DNA of 64,000 bases from an uncultured Clostridia bacterium (GTDB lineage: Bacteria > Bacillota > Clostridia > TANB77 > CAG-508). Within the stretch, counting starts at the first letter, position 1. Each line of letters begins with the position of its first letter. Below are positions 9,751 through 17,457 of the stretch, in pieces. Made by a program: the position numbers and the translations under genes. The stretch is from positions 137,647-201,646 of the forward strand of contig CAKPKP010000001.1 in the NCBI GenBank assembly GCA_934167495.1, written 5' to 3'. The notes beneath the pieces are model-generated. The model saw nothing but the letters and a program-made list of their open reading frames with translations, was not told the DNA's origin and did not search any database.

Positions 9751-9777
9751 TTGAAATTTATACAATTTTGATATAAT
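9751..9777 (+). promoter_or_regulatory. Extended -10 promoter for pyrB
   Basis: TGATATAAT (extended -10, hexamer 9772-9777) with a weak TTGAAA at 9751-9756 spaced only 15 nt away. It lies 60 nt before pyrB. No PyrR-type attenuator is evident in the short leader. Confidence 0.45.
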
Positions 9778-9836
9778 ATATGAAATAAAGTAAAAAAGCA
9801 GTATGTATGTAGAAATATATTAAGGAGGATTTTTGT

Positions 9837-10739
9837 ATGAAAAATGTACTAAGTTGTGATCAATATACAAGAGAAAGTTTGGAGAAAGTTTTAGTGTTAG
9901 CAGAAAAAATAAAAAATAACCCAAAAGCTTTTTCTAAAGTATTAGATGGAAAAATAGTAGCAGTTATGTTTTTTGAACCAAGTACAAGAACTAGAATGTC
10001 ATTTGAATCTGCTATTCAAAGATTGGGAGCTAAAATGATTGTTACAGAGAATGCAATGTCTAACTCTTCAACAACAAAAGGCGAAACTTTAGAAGATACT
10101 ATTAGAGTAATAGAAGGTTATGCAGATGCAATTGTTATGAGACATAAAGAAAATGATGCAGCAGAAAGAGCTGCTAAAGTTTCTAAACTTCCAATATTAA
10201 ATGCTGGAAGTGGTTCAGGAGAACATCCAACACAAGCTATGCTTGATATGTTCACAATAAAAGAAAAACATGGAAAAATAGATGGAATAAAAGTTGCAGT
10301 ATTAGGAGATTTAAAATATGGTAGAACAATCCATTCTTTGATTAAACTTTTATCATTATATAAAGATGTTACAATATATGGTTTAAGTAAGAAAGAATTT
10401 GCATTACCAGAAGAATATGTAGAATTTTTAAAAGAAAAAGGTACAAAATATGTAGTATGCAATAGCTTTGATGAAATACCATCAGAAGTACAAGTTTTAT
10501 ATCATACAAGAATACAATCAGAAAGATTTGAAGGAGATTTTGGAAAAGAAGAATTTATAGTAAACAAAGAAGTTTTAAATAAATTTAGTAAAGACACAAT
10601 ATTATTACATCCATTACCAAGAGTAAATGAAATAAGTACAGATGTTGATGATGATGATAGAGCAATGTTCTTTAAACAAGCACATAATGGAGTTTGGACA
10701 AGAATGGCTTTATTAATACAAGCTTTTGGAATTGAATAA
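9837..10739 (+). CDS. pyrB: Aspartate carbamoyltransferase catalytic chain
   Basis: PyrB condenses carbamoyl phosphate with aspartate, the first committed step of pyrimidine synthesis. The carbamoyl-phosphate loop FFEPSTRTR is at about 45-53. The sequence GEHPTQAMLD has HPTQ, where ornithine carbamoyltransferases have HPCQ, and the late HPLPRVNEI matches aspartate enzymes. AAGGAGG precedes the ATG. It is separate from the rest of the pyr genes and from a regulatory pyrI, and is instead followed after 21 nt by pta, so its transcription may be tied to acetyl-phosphate metabolism. Confidence 0.95.
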   Translation: MKNVLSCDQYTRESLEKVLVLAEKIKNNPKAFSKVLDGKIVAVMFFEPSTRTRMSFESAIQRLGAKMIVTENAMSNSSTTKGETLEDTIRVIEGYADAIVMRHKENDAAERAAKVSKLPILNAGSGSGEHPTQAMLDMFTIKEKHGKIDGIKVAVLGDLKYGRTIHSLIKLLSLYKDVTIYGLSKKEFALPEEYVEFLKEKGTKYVVCNSFDEIPSEVQVLYHTRIQSERFEGDFGKEEFIVNKEVLNKFSKDTILLHPLPRVNEISTDVDDDDRAMFFKQAHNGVWTRMALLIQAFGIE

Positions 10740-10760
10740 TAAAAAATATAGGGGGAAGAC

Positions 10761-11762
10761 ATGAATTTTATAGAAACTGTAAAAAGTAGAGCAAAGCAAA
10801 GTATAAAAACTATAGTATTGCCAGAAACAAACGATATACGTACTTTAACAGCCGCAAGTATAGTAGTAAAAGAAAAATTTGCAAATGTTATTTTAATAGG
10901 AAATGTAGATAATATTCAAAATTTAGCAAAAGAAAACAATTTAGATATAACAGGAGTTAAAATTATAGATCCACAAACTTCAGATAAAAAAGAAGAATAT
11001 TCAAATGCATTATATGAATTAAGAAAAAATAAAGGAATGACAATTGAGGATGCAAAGAATAAAATATTAGATAACGTTTATTTTGGAATGATGATGGTTA
11101 AACTTGGAGAAGCTGATGGATTAGTTTCAGGAGCAGCACATTCAACAGCAGATACTTTAAGACCTGCTTTGCAAATATTAAAAACAGCACCAGATACAAA
11201 ACTTGTTTCTGCATTCTTTGTTATGGTTGTTCCAAATTCAGAATATGGTGAAGATGGAGTATTTGTTTTTGGAGATTGTGGTTTAAATCCTAATCCAAAT
11301 GCAGATGAATTATCTGAAATAGCAATATCATCAGCAGAAAGTTTTAGAACTTTAGTTCAAAAAGAACCAAAAATTGGAATGCTTTCATATTCTACTTTTG
11401 GAAGTGCAAAATCTGAGCTTGTAGACAAAGTAGTTGAAGCAACAAAATTACTTAAAGAAAAAAGACCAGATATATTATCTGAAGGAGAATTACAACTAGA
11501 TGCAGCAATAGTTCCAAGTATAGCAAAAAGCAAAGCACCAAATAGTGATGTAGCAGGAAATTGCAATACATTAATATTCCCAGATTTAAATGCAGGAAAT
11601 ATAGGTTACAAATTAGTTCAAAGATTAGCAAAAGCAGAAGCATATGGACCATTATGCCAAGGAATTGCTAAGCCAGTTAACGATTTATCAAGAGGTTGTA
11701 CAAGTGAAGATATAGTAGGAGTAATTGCTATAACAGCAGTACAAGCACAAAATAATAAATAA
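10761..11762 (+). CDS. pta: Phosphate acetyltransferase
   Basis: Pta interconverts acetyl-CoA and acetyl phosphate. At 333 aa this is the short class I enzyme with only the catalytic PTA_PTB domain. Family hallmarks seen include IVLPETNDIRTL near the N-terminus, SGAAHSTADTLRPALQI (about 120-136), the GDCGLNPNP region (about 173) and the C-terminal NDLSRGC. GGGGGA lies before the ATG. The acetate kinase gene follows 17 nt downstream, forming the usual substrate-level ATP-generating pair. Confidence 0.97.
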   Translation: MNFIETVKSRAKQSIKTIVLPETNDIRTLTAASIVVKEKFANVILIGNVDNIQNLAKENNLDITGVKIIDPQTSDKKEEYSNALYELRKNKGMTIEDAKNKILDNVYFGMMMVKLGEADGLVSGAAHSTADTLRPALQILKTAPDTKLVSAFFVMVVPNSEYGEDGVFVFGDCGLNPNPNADELSEIAISSAESFRTLVQKEPKIGMLSYSTFGSAKSELVDKVVEATKLLKEKRPDILSEGELQLDAAIVPSIAKSKAPNSDVAGNCNTLIFPDLNAGNIGYKLVQRLAKAEAYGPLCQGIAKPVNDLSRGCTSEDIVGVIAITAVQAQNNK

Positions 11763-11779
11763 ATTTTAGGAGGATAAAA

Positions 11780-12970
11780 ATGAAAATATTAGTTATAAAT
11801 TGTGGAAGTTCATCTTTAAAATATCAATTAATAGATATGGAAAACGAAAATGTAATGGCAAAAGGTAATTTTGAAAGAATAGGAGAACAAGAATCTTTTT
11901 TAACACATAAAGTAAATGGGGAAAAATATGTAATAAAAGAACATGTAAAAAATCATGAAGAGGCTATAAAAATAGTATTAGAACAATTTGTAAATAGTGA
12001 ATATGGAGTTATCAAATCATTAGAAGAAATTGATGCAATAGGTCATAGAATTGTACATGGTGGAGAGATATTTGATAAATCTGTTGCAATAACAGAAGAT
12101 GTTATTAATAAAATAGATCAATGTTCAGCTTTAGCTCCATTACATAATCCGGCAGCAATATTAGGAATAAGAGCATGTCAAAAAGCTATGCCTGGAGTTC
12201 CTATGGCAGCTGTATTTGATACAGCATTTCATCAAACAATGCCAAAAGAAAATTATATTTATCCAATACCATATGAATATTATGAAAAATATAGAATAAG
12301 AAAATATGGTGCACATGGTACTTCACATCAATATGTTGCAAAAATAGCTGCAGAACTTGAAAACAAACCAATAGAAGAATTAAAAATAGTAACATGTCAC
12401 TTAGGTCAAGGAGCTAGTATTACAGCTGTTGATGGTGGAAAATCTATAGATACTTCAATGGGATTATCTCCTTTAGGTGGTATACCAATGGTAACAAGAT
12501 CAGGAGATTTAGATCCATCAGTTGTTACAGACATAATGGAAAAAGAAGGATTATCAGCAAAAGAAATGAATACTTTATTAAATAAAAAATCAGGTTTATA
12601 TGGAATAACTGGTTTAAATCCAGACTTTAGAGAGATAGAGCTTGCTTCATATGATGAAAATATGCCAAAAGCTAAAATAGCTATTGAATTATTTACTAAA
12701 ACAATAGCTCAATTCATAGCAAAATATGCTGTTTCAATGAAAGGATTAGACGTTGTTGTATTTACTGGTGGAATAGGTGAAAATCAAATTAACATCAGAA
12801 AGAAAATATGCGAAGATTTAGAATTTATGGGATTAAGAATAGATATAGAGAAAAATGATGTTAAAGGCGAAGAAAGATTAATAACAAAAGAAGATTCAAA
12901 AATTAGAGCATATATAATCCCTACAAATGAAGAGCTAGTTATTGCAAGAGATACCAAGAATTTAATATAA
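11780..12970 (+). CDS. ackA: Acetate kinase
   Basis: AckA transfers phosphate from acetyl phosphate to ADP, giving acetate and ATP, the main fermentative energy step together with Pta. The 396-aa protein has the ASKHA-fold phosphate motif NCGSSSLKY at residues 6-14, the conserved GHRIVHGG, the HGTSHQYV catalytic-histidine region, GQGASITA, and FTGGIGENQ near the C-terminus. AGGAGG precedes the ATG. In many clostridia ackA is followed by a DUF177 gene and rpmF; here rpmF follows after 102 nt with its own promoter and DUF177 is missing. Confidence 0.97.
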   Translation: MKILVINCGSSSLKYQLIDMENENVMAKGNFERIGEQESFLTHKVNGEKYVIKEHVKNHEEAIKIVLEQFVNSEYGVIKSLEEIDAIGHRIVHGGEIFDKSVAITEDVINKIDQCSALAPLHNPAAILGIRACQKAMPGVPMAAVFDTAFHQTMPKENYIYPIPYEYYEKYRIRKYGAHGTSHQYVAKIAAELENKPIEELKIVTCHLGQGASITAVDGGKSIDTSMGLSPLGGIPMVTRSGDLDPSVVTDIMEKEGLSAKEMNTLLNKKSGLYGITGLNPDFREIELASYDENMPKAKIAIELFTKTIAQFIAKYAVSMKGLDVVVFTGGIGENQINIRKKICEDLEFMGLRIDIEKNDVKGEERLITKEDSKIRAYIIPTNEELVIARDTKNLI

Positions 12971-12975
12971 AGCTA

Positions 12976-13004
12976 TTGACAAATAAAGAAAAAAAAGGTA
13001 TACT
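12976..13004 (+). promoter_or_regulatory. Strong sigma-A promoter for rpmF
   Basis: TTGACA at 12976-12981, exactly 17 nt, then TATACT at 12999-13004, starting 5 nt after the ackA stop codon. Confidence 0.8.
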
Positions 13005-13072
13005 TTTATAGTAACTTTGATAAATAATAAAAAATCATATATTTATAAATACAAAACAAGGAGGGAATAAAA

Positions 13073-13252
13073 ATGGCACAACCAAAAAGAAGATGGTCAA
13101 AAGCTAGAACAGGCTTAAAAAGATCAACATGGAAATTAGAAAACCAAAATTTAGCTACTTGTTCACATTGTCATGAACCAGTATTACAACACAGAGTTTG
13201 TCCAAACTGCGGATACTATAATGGAAAAGAAGTAGTAAAAAAAGAAGCATAA
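13073..13252 (+). CDS. rpmF: 50S ribosomal protein L32
   Basis: The 59-aa protein begins MAQPKRRWSKARTG, the family signature, and carries the C-terminal zinc ribbon CSHC ... CPNC (about residues 36-52). It is a small late-assembling protein of the large ribosomal subunit. AAGGAGGG precedes the ATG. It has its own consensus promoter upstream and an intrinsic terminator directly downstream, so it is a single-gene unit. All four zinc cysteines are present, so this is the zinc-containing form. Confidence 0.97.
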   Translation: MAQPKRRWSKARTGLKRSTWKLENQNLATCSHCHEPVLQHRVCPNCGYYNGKEVVKKEA

Positions 13253-13255
13253 AAT

Positions 13256-13278
13256 AACGTCCTCGGACGTTTTTTTTA
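13256..13278 (+). terminator. Intrinsic terminator of rpmF
   Basis: AACGTC-CTCG-GACGTT hairpin followed by eight T residues, starting 3 nt after the stop codon. Confidence 0.9.
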
Positions 13279-13398
13279 TATAATAGGAAAATCATACAAT
13301 TTTCCTATTATATAAATACTTTGTACAGAAATTTGTTATATGCAAATTTCACACACGAACAATTAAACGTGGGCTAAATTCTACAAATTTAAATATAG
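13279..13398 (+). repeat. Modular palindromic repeat, copy 1 (3' arm lost)
   Basis: Hairpin 1 is TATAATAGGAAAAT/ATTTTCCTATTATA (13279-13312), hairpin 2 GAAATTTG/CAAATTTC (13328-13350), then ACACGAACAATTAAACGTGGGCT, the 5' arm of hairpin 3. The 3' arm is missing: the sequence instead runs into the start region of the gene at 13406. The copy follows the rpmF terminator directly. Confidence 0.85.
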
Positions 13399-13405
13399 GT
13401 GAAAT

Positions 13406-15124
13406 ATGAAATTAGAAAAGAAAAGATATTCTTATATAATAATTGCGGTAATAAGTATTATAATGTGTTTGGGATTTAAGGACTATGATATAACACTTGC
13501 AGATGATGGATTTGTTCATTATTTAAGAGTAATTGGAACTGTAGAGTCTTTAAATGAAGGAATAATTCCACCACTTATTAGTCAATATTTTGTAAATAAT
13601 TTAGGATATGGTATAAATCTATTTTATAATCCAATTGTAACTTATATACCTACTTTTTTAAAGATGTTATTGCCATTTTCATATTCTTACATATTAAAAT
13701 TCTTTACATGTTTAACAGTATTTTTATCTGGTATATTTATGTTTGAATTTTGCAGAAATATTTTTAAAAATAATAATATAGCAATAATTTCAGCAGTTTT
13801 GTATATAACAGCACCATATAGATTAACAGATATTTATATAAGATTTGCAATGGGGGAATTTACAGCATTTGTTTTTATTCCAATTTTATTATTAGGACTA
13901 TATAATTTATTTTACGAAAATACAGAAAAAAGTTATTATATAACAATAGGTGCAGTAGGATTAATTCTTACACATACAATAACTTTATATTATATGTGTT
14001 TTTTTAGTATATTATTTGTAATATTAAATATAAAGAAATTAAAAAATATAAAAATAATAAAAAAAATACTAATAAACATAGCTTTTATTGTAACAATTAG
14101 TGCATTTTTCTTAGTTCCACTTTTAGAATGTAAAATGTTTGCTAATTATGCAATATTTGATGAAAATATAATGCAAACTAATGCAGAATGGGTAAAAGGA
14201 AAAACTATTCCTTTATCAGAAATATTTTTAAACAATGCTAAAACAGACGAAGATTTAAATGTGTTATTTAGAATAGGAACACCATGTTTAGTATTTATTT
14301 TAATAGGAGTACTAATTTTCAAAAAAATAGATAATAAATATAAAAAATATTATATAATAAATATGGTATTTTCATTATTATGTATATTTATGGCAAGTGA
14401 ATATTTTCCTTGGGACAAGCTTCCAAATATATTATGCAAAATACAGTATCCATGGAGAATGATAGGTTTTTTAACAGTATTTTTATCTATAGTGTGTTCA
14501 ATAAACTTTTGTACATTTTTAGATATTTGTACAGTTAATAAACCAAAGGCTAAAATGATATTTTTATGTATAATGATATGTTTAATAACAGCAAGTGGCA
14601 TTGTAGATATATTGCCATATTTACAAGGTATGAGTGATAAAGAAAACAATAACGATATAAAATATGAAGAGTATATATTAAGTAATTTATCTATAGAACC
14701 AATGCAAATAAATAGGGAATATCTTCCTACAAAAGCACTTATGAATTTAAACTACATATCAAATAGAGATGAAAATGTAAAAATCATGAATGGAAATGCT
14801 AATATTAAAAACACAAAAAAAGAAAATTTAAATTATAGTTTTGAATATTCAAATGCAGAGAAAGATACAATAGTTGAATTACCATATTTGTATTATCCAT
14901 ATTATAATGTTAAAATAAATAATGAAAAAGTAGATATTATTGAATCAAGTAATGGATTAATATCGTTAAAATTAAATGGTGAAGGAACTGTTACTTTAAA
15001 ATATAGTTTAACTATATTTTCAAAAATAGCATATATAATTTCAATAATAAGTTTAATAATATTTATAATATATGTTATAAAGAAAAAAGAAAATATAAAG
15101 CTTATAGAAGAAAGAGAAAATTAA
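13406..15124 (+). CDS. Large multipass membrane protein, PTPS-related/YfhO-like (putative GT-C)
   Basis: The 572-aa protein has about 11-12 hydrophobic segments covering residues 1-410, an outer C-terminal domain (about 415-540) rich in beta-like sequence, and a final membrane helix (about 545-565). The motif ADDGFVHYLRVIG after the first helix, with acidic residues in the first outer loop, resembles the '6-pyruvoyl-tetrahydropterin synthase-related' membrane proteins and YfhO-like GT-C glycosyltransferases, which use lipid-phosphate sugars. The ribosome site is weak (AGGTG, about 7 nt before the ATG) and appears to derive from the adjoining repeat. The substrate is unknown. Confidence 0.7.
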   Translation: MKLEKKRYSYIIIAVISIIMCLGFKDYDITLADDGFVHYLRVIGTVESLNEGIIPPLISQYFVNNLGYGINLFYNPIVTYIPTFLKMLLPFSYSYILKFFTCLTVFLSGIFMFEFCRNIFKNNNIAIISAVLYITAPYRLTDIYIRFAMGEFTAFVFIPILLLGLYNLFYENTEKSYYITIGAVGLILTHTITLYYMCFFSILFVILNIKKLKNIKIIKKILINIAFIVTISAFFLVPLLECKMFANYAIFDENIMQTNAEWVKGKTIPLSEIFLNNAKTDEDLNVLFRIGTPCLVFILIGVLIFKKIDNKYKKYYIINMVFSLLCIFMASEYFPWDKLPNILCKIQYPWRMIGFLTVFLSIVCSINFCTFLDICTVNKPKAKMIFLCIMICLITASGIVDILPYLQGMSDKENNNDIKYEEYILSNLSIEPMQINREYLPTKALMNLNYISNRDENVKIMNGNANIKNTKKENLNYSFEYSNAEKDTIVELPYLYYPYYNVKINNEKVDIIESSNGLISLKLNGEGTVTLKYSLTIFSKIAYIISIISLIIFIIYVIKKKENIKLIEEREN

Positions 15125-15137
15125 AAGGAGGTAGAAA

Positions 15138-16460
15138 ATGCCAAAACCAGTTGTTGCAATAATAGGAAAACCAAATGTAGGAAAATCTAGCTTTTTTAAC
15201 TATATAGTTGGAAAAAGAATATCAATAGTAGAAGATACACCAGGGGTTACAAGAGATAGAGTATATGCAGATGCAGTATGGAGAGGAAGAACCTTTTCAT
15301 TAGTAGATACAGGAGGTATAGAGCCTGAATCAGAAGATGTAATAATAGCGCAAATGAGAGAGCAAGCCAATATTGCTATTAATATAGCAGATGTTATTAT
15401 ATTTATAACAGACCTAAAACAAGGTGTTACTAGTAGTGATGAAGATATAGCAGTAATGCTTAGAAAATCTAAAAAGCCTGTTGTATTAGTATGTAACAAA
15501 GCAGACAATATAGGTGAGGTTCCACCAGAAGTATATGAGTTTTATAATTTAGGACTTGGAACTCCATATCCAATCTCTGCAACTAATGCTCTTGGGTTAG
15601 GAGATGTTCTAGATGCAGTATATGAATATTTCCCTGAAAAGACAGAGGATGAAGATGATGGAAATATAATTAAAGTAGCAATAATAGGAAAACCAAATGT
15701 AGGAAAATCATCTTTAGTAAATAAAATTTTAGGAGAAAATAGAACTATAGTTAGTGATATAGCGGGAACCACAAGAGATGCAATAGATTCTGAATTTGAA
15801 AATCAATATGGTAAATATGTTTTTATTGATACAGCAGGAATTAGAAGAAAGAGTAAAGTAACAGAAAAATTAGAGAAATTTAGTATAATGAGAACTTTAC
15901 TTGCTATAGAAAGAGCAGATGTATGTTTAATGATGATTGATGCTGAAGAAGGTGTCACTGATCAAGATGCTAAAATATTAGGTGAAGCACATGAAGCTGG
16001 AAAAGGTATTATAATTGTTGTAAATAAATGGGATGCTGTTGAAAAAGAAACAGGAACACTAGAAAAATACAAAAAAGATATTTACAATAAGTTAAGTTAT
16101 GCTCAGTATGCTCCAGTAATATTTATTTCAGCTAAAACAGGACAAAGGGTAGATAAACTATTTGAAATGATAAATAATGTTGCAGATCAAAATGCTATGA
16201 GAGTATCTACATCAGTATTAAATGAAGTTATAAATGAAGCTGTTGCAGTAGTTCAACCACCATCAGATAAAGGAAAAAGATTAAAAGTTCTATATGGTAC
16301 ACAAGCATCAACAAAGCCACCAACTTTTGTTATATTTGTAAATAACAAAGAACTATTCCATTTTTCATATGAGAGATATCTTGTAAATTGTATAAGAAAC
16401 AATTTTGGACTAGAAGGTACACCTGTTAGAATAATAGTAAGAGAAAAAAGTGAAAAATAG
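15138..16460 (+). CDS. der: Ribosome-assembly GTPase Der (EngA)
   Basis: Der is a double-GTPase required for 50S subunit maturation. The 440-aa protein has two G domains, each with GKPNVGKSS (about residues 10-18 and 184-192), DTGG or DTAG switch motifs and NKAD / NKWD specificity motifs, followed by a C-terminal KH-like domain (about 350-440). AAAAGGAGG precedes the ATG by 6 nt. It starts 13 nt after the upstream membrane protein gene and ends at a strong perfect hairpin. Confidence 0.97.
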   Translation: MPKPVVAIIGKPNVGKSSFFNYIVGKRISIVEDTPGVTRDRVYADAVWRGRTFSLVDTGGIEPESEDVIIAQMREQANIAINIADVIIFITDLKQGVTSSDEDIAVMLRKSKKPVVLVCNKADNIGEVPPEVYEFYNLGLGTPYPISATNALGLGDVLDAVYEYFPEKTEDEDDGNIIKVAIIGKPNVGKSSLVNKILGENRTIVSDIAGTTRDAIDSEFENQYGKYVFIDTAGIRRKSKVTEKLEKFSIMRTLLAIERADVCLMMIDAEEGVTDQDAKILGEAHEAGKGIIIVVNKWDAVEKETGTLEKYKKDIYNKLSYAQYAPVIFISAKTGQRVDKLFEMINNVADQNAMRVSTSVLNEVINEAVAVVQPPSDKGKRLKVLYGTQASTKPPTFVIFVNNKELFHFSYERYLVNCIRNNFGLEGTPVRIIVREKSEK

Positions 16461-16462
16461 TA

Positions 16463-16491
16463 TTGACAAAATAAAGAAAAAGTAATATTGT
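16463..16491 (+). promoter_or_regulatory. Promoter of the GntR/ABC operon overlapping the der terminator
   Basis: TTGACA (16463-16468), 17 nt, TATTGT (16486-16491). The -10 box lies inside the left arm of the 18-bp palindrome at 16478-16520 and the predicted +1 falls in its loop. Confidence 0.6.
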
Positions 16492-16522
16492 ATTAGTACA
16501 AGTAATACAATATTACTTTTTT
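16478..16522 (+). terminator. Perfect 18-bp inverted repeat: der terminator and likely operator
   Basis: AAAAGTAATATTGTATTA and its exact reverse complement, separated by the 7-nt loop GTACAAG, end in a T run. Read from der it is a good intrinsic terminator; a transcript starting at the overlapping promoter would lack the left arm and escape. The dyad is also a plausible binding site for the YtrA-type regulator encoded in the operon. Confidence 0.75.
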
Positions 16523-16560
16523 ATGTCCAATTGGAAATTTAAAAATTAGGAGGAAAAGCT

Positions 16561-17457
16561 ATGATTGAAATTAAAGACCTAAATAAAACTTTTGCTAATC
16601 ATAAAGTTTTAGAAAACTTAAATTGTAATATAAAAACAAATTCAATTTACGGTTTAATAGGTGCAAATGGTGCTGGAAAATCTACACTTTTAAGAATAAT
16701 TAATGATATCTTTAGAAAAGATAGTGGTACAGTTTTAATAGATGGACAGGAAATTATGAATAATGAAGAATTGAAACAAAAACTAGTTTTTATACCAGAT
16801 GATTTGTATTTTATGCCAAATTATACTTTAAAAGATATGGCAATATTTTATGAAGCTATGTACAAAAATTTTGATATGAACTATTTACAAGAACTAGCAA
16901 AGATATTGAAGCTAGATTTAAAAACTAAAATTCAATCTTTTTCAAAAGGTATGAAAAGACAGTGTGCATTAATATGTGCATTAGCAACAAATGCTGATTA
17001 TATGTTTTTTGATGAAACTTTTGATGGATTGGACCCAGTAGTAAGAAACTTAATGAAAAAAATAATAGCAAAACAAATGACTAAAAAAGATACAACAATA
17101 ATAATGACTAGTCACAATCTAAGAGAGCTAGAAGACATATGTGATAATTTAGGATTATTATATAAAGGTGGAATACTATTTGAAAGTGATGTAGATACAT
17201 TAAAAACTAATATGTTTAAAATACAAATATCATTAAAAGATGACTTTGACAAAAATTCATTTGAAAAATTAAACATCTTAAGCTTCAAGAAAACAGGTAG
17301 TGTAGCTACAATAATTGTAAAAGGAGAAAAAGAGGAATATGAAAAATATTTAAACTCAATGAATCCAATTATTTTAGACTTTTTACCATTAACATTAGAA
17401 GAAATATTTATCTATGAAATGGAGGTATTAGGTTATGAATTTAATCAAGTTATTTAA
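16561..17457 (+). CDS. ABC transporter ATP-binding protein (YtrB-like)
   Basis: This 298-aa protein is the nucleotide-binding subunit of an ABC-2 type exporter. It shows Walker A GANGAGKST (about 34-42), a variant signature SFSKGMKRQ in place of LSGGQ, Walker B YMFFDET, and the switch histidine in TSHN. An extra C-terminal domain of about 85 residues follows. GGAGGA precedes the ATG. It overlaps the permease gene by 23 nt, and a YtrA-type GntR repressor is third in the operon; this order is typical of cell-envelope-stress or antimicrobial-responsive transporters. The cargo is unknown. Confidence 0.9.
   Translation: MIEIKDLNKTFANHKVLENLNCNIKTNSIYGLIGANGAGKSTLLRIINDIFRKDSGTVLIDGQEIMNNEELKQKLVFIPDDLYFMPNYTLKDMAIFYEAMYKNFDMNYLQELAKILKLDLKTKIQSFSKGMKRQCALICALATNADYMFFDETFDGLDPVVRNLMKKIIAKQMTKKDTTIIMTSHNLRELEDICDNLGLLYKGGILFESDVDTLKTNMFKIQISLKDDFDKNSFEKLNILSFKKTGSVATIIVKGEKEEYEKYLNSMNPIILDFLPLTLEEIFIYEMEVLGYEFNQVI

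Noticed and set aside
9721..9836. PyrR-type attenuator before pyrB
   Set aside because: The leader is about 55 nt and lacks the paired anti-terminator/terminator structure.
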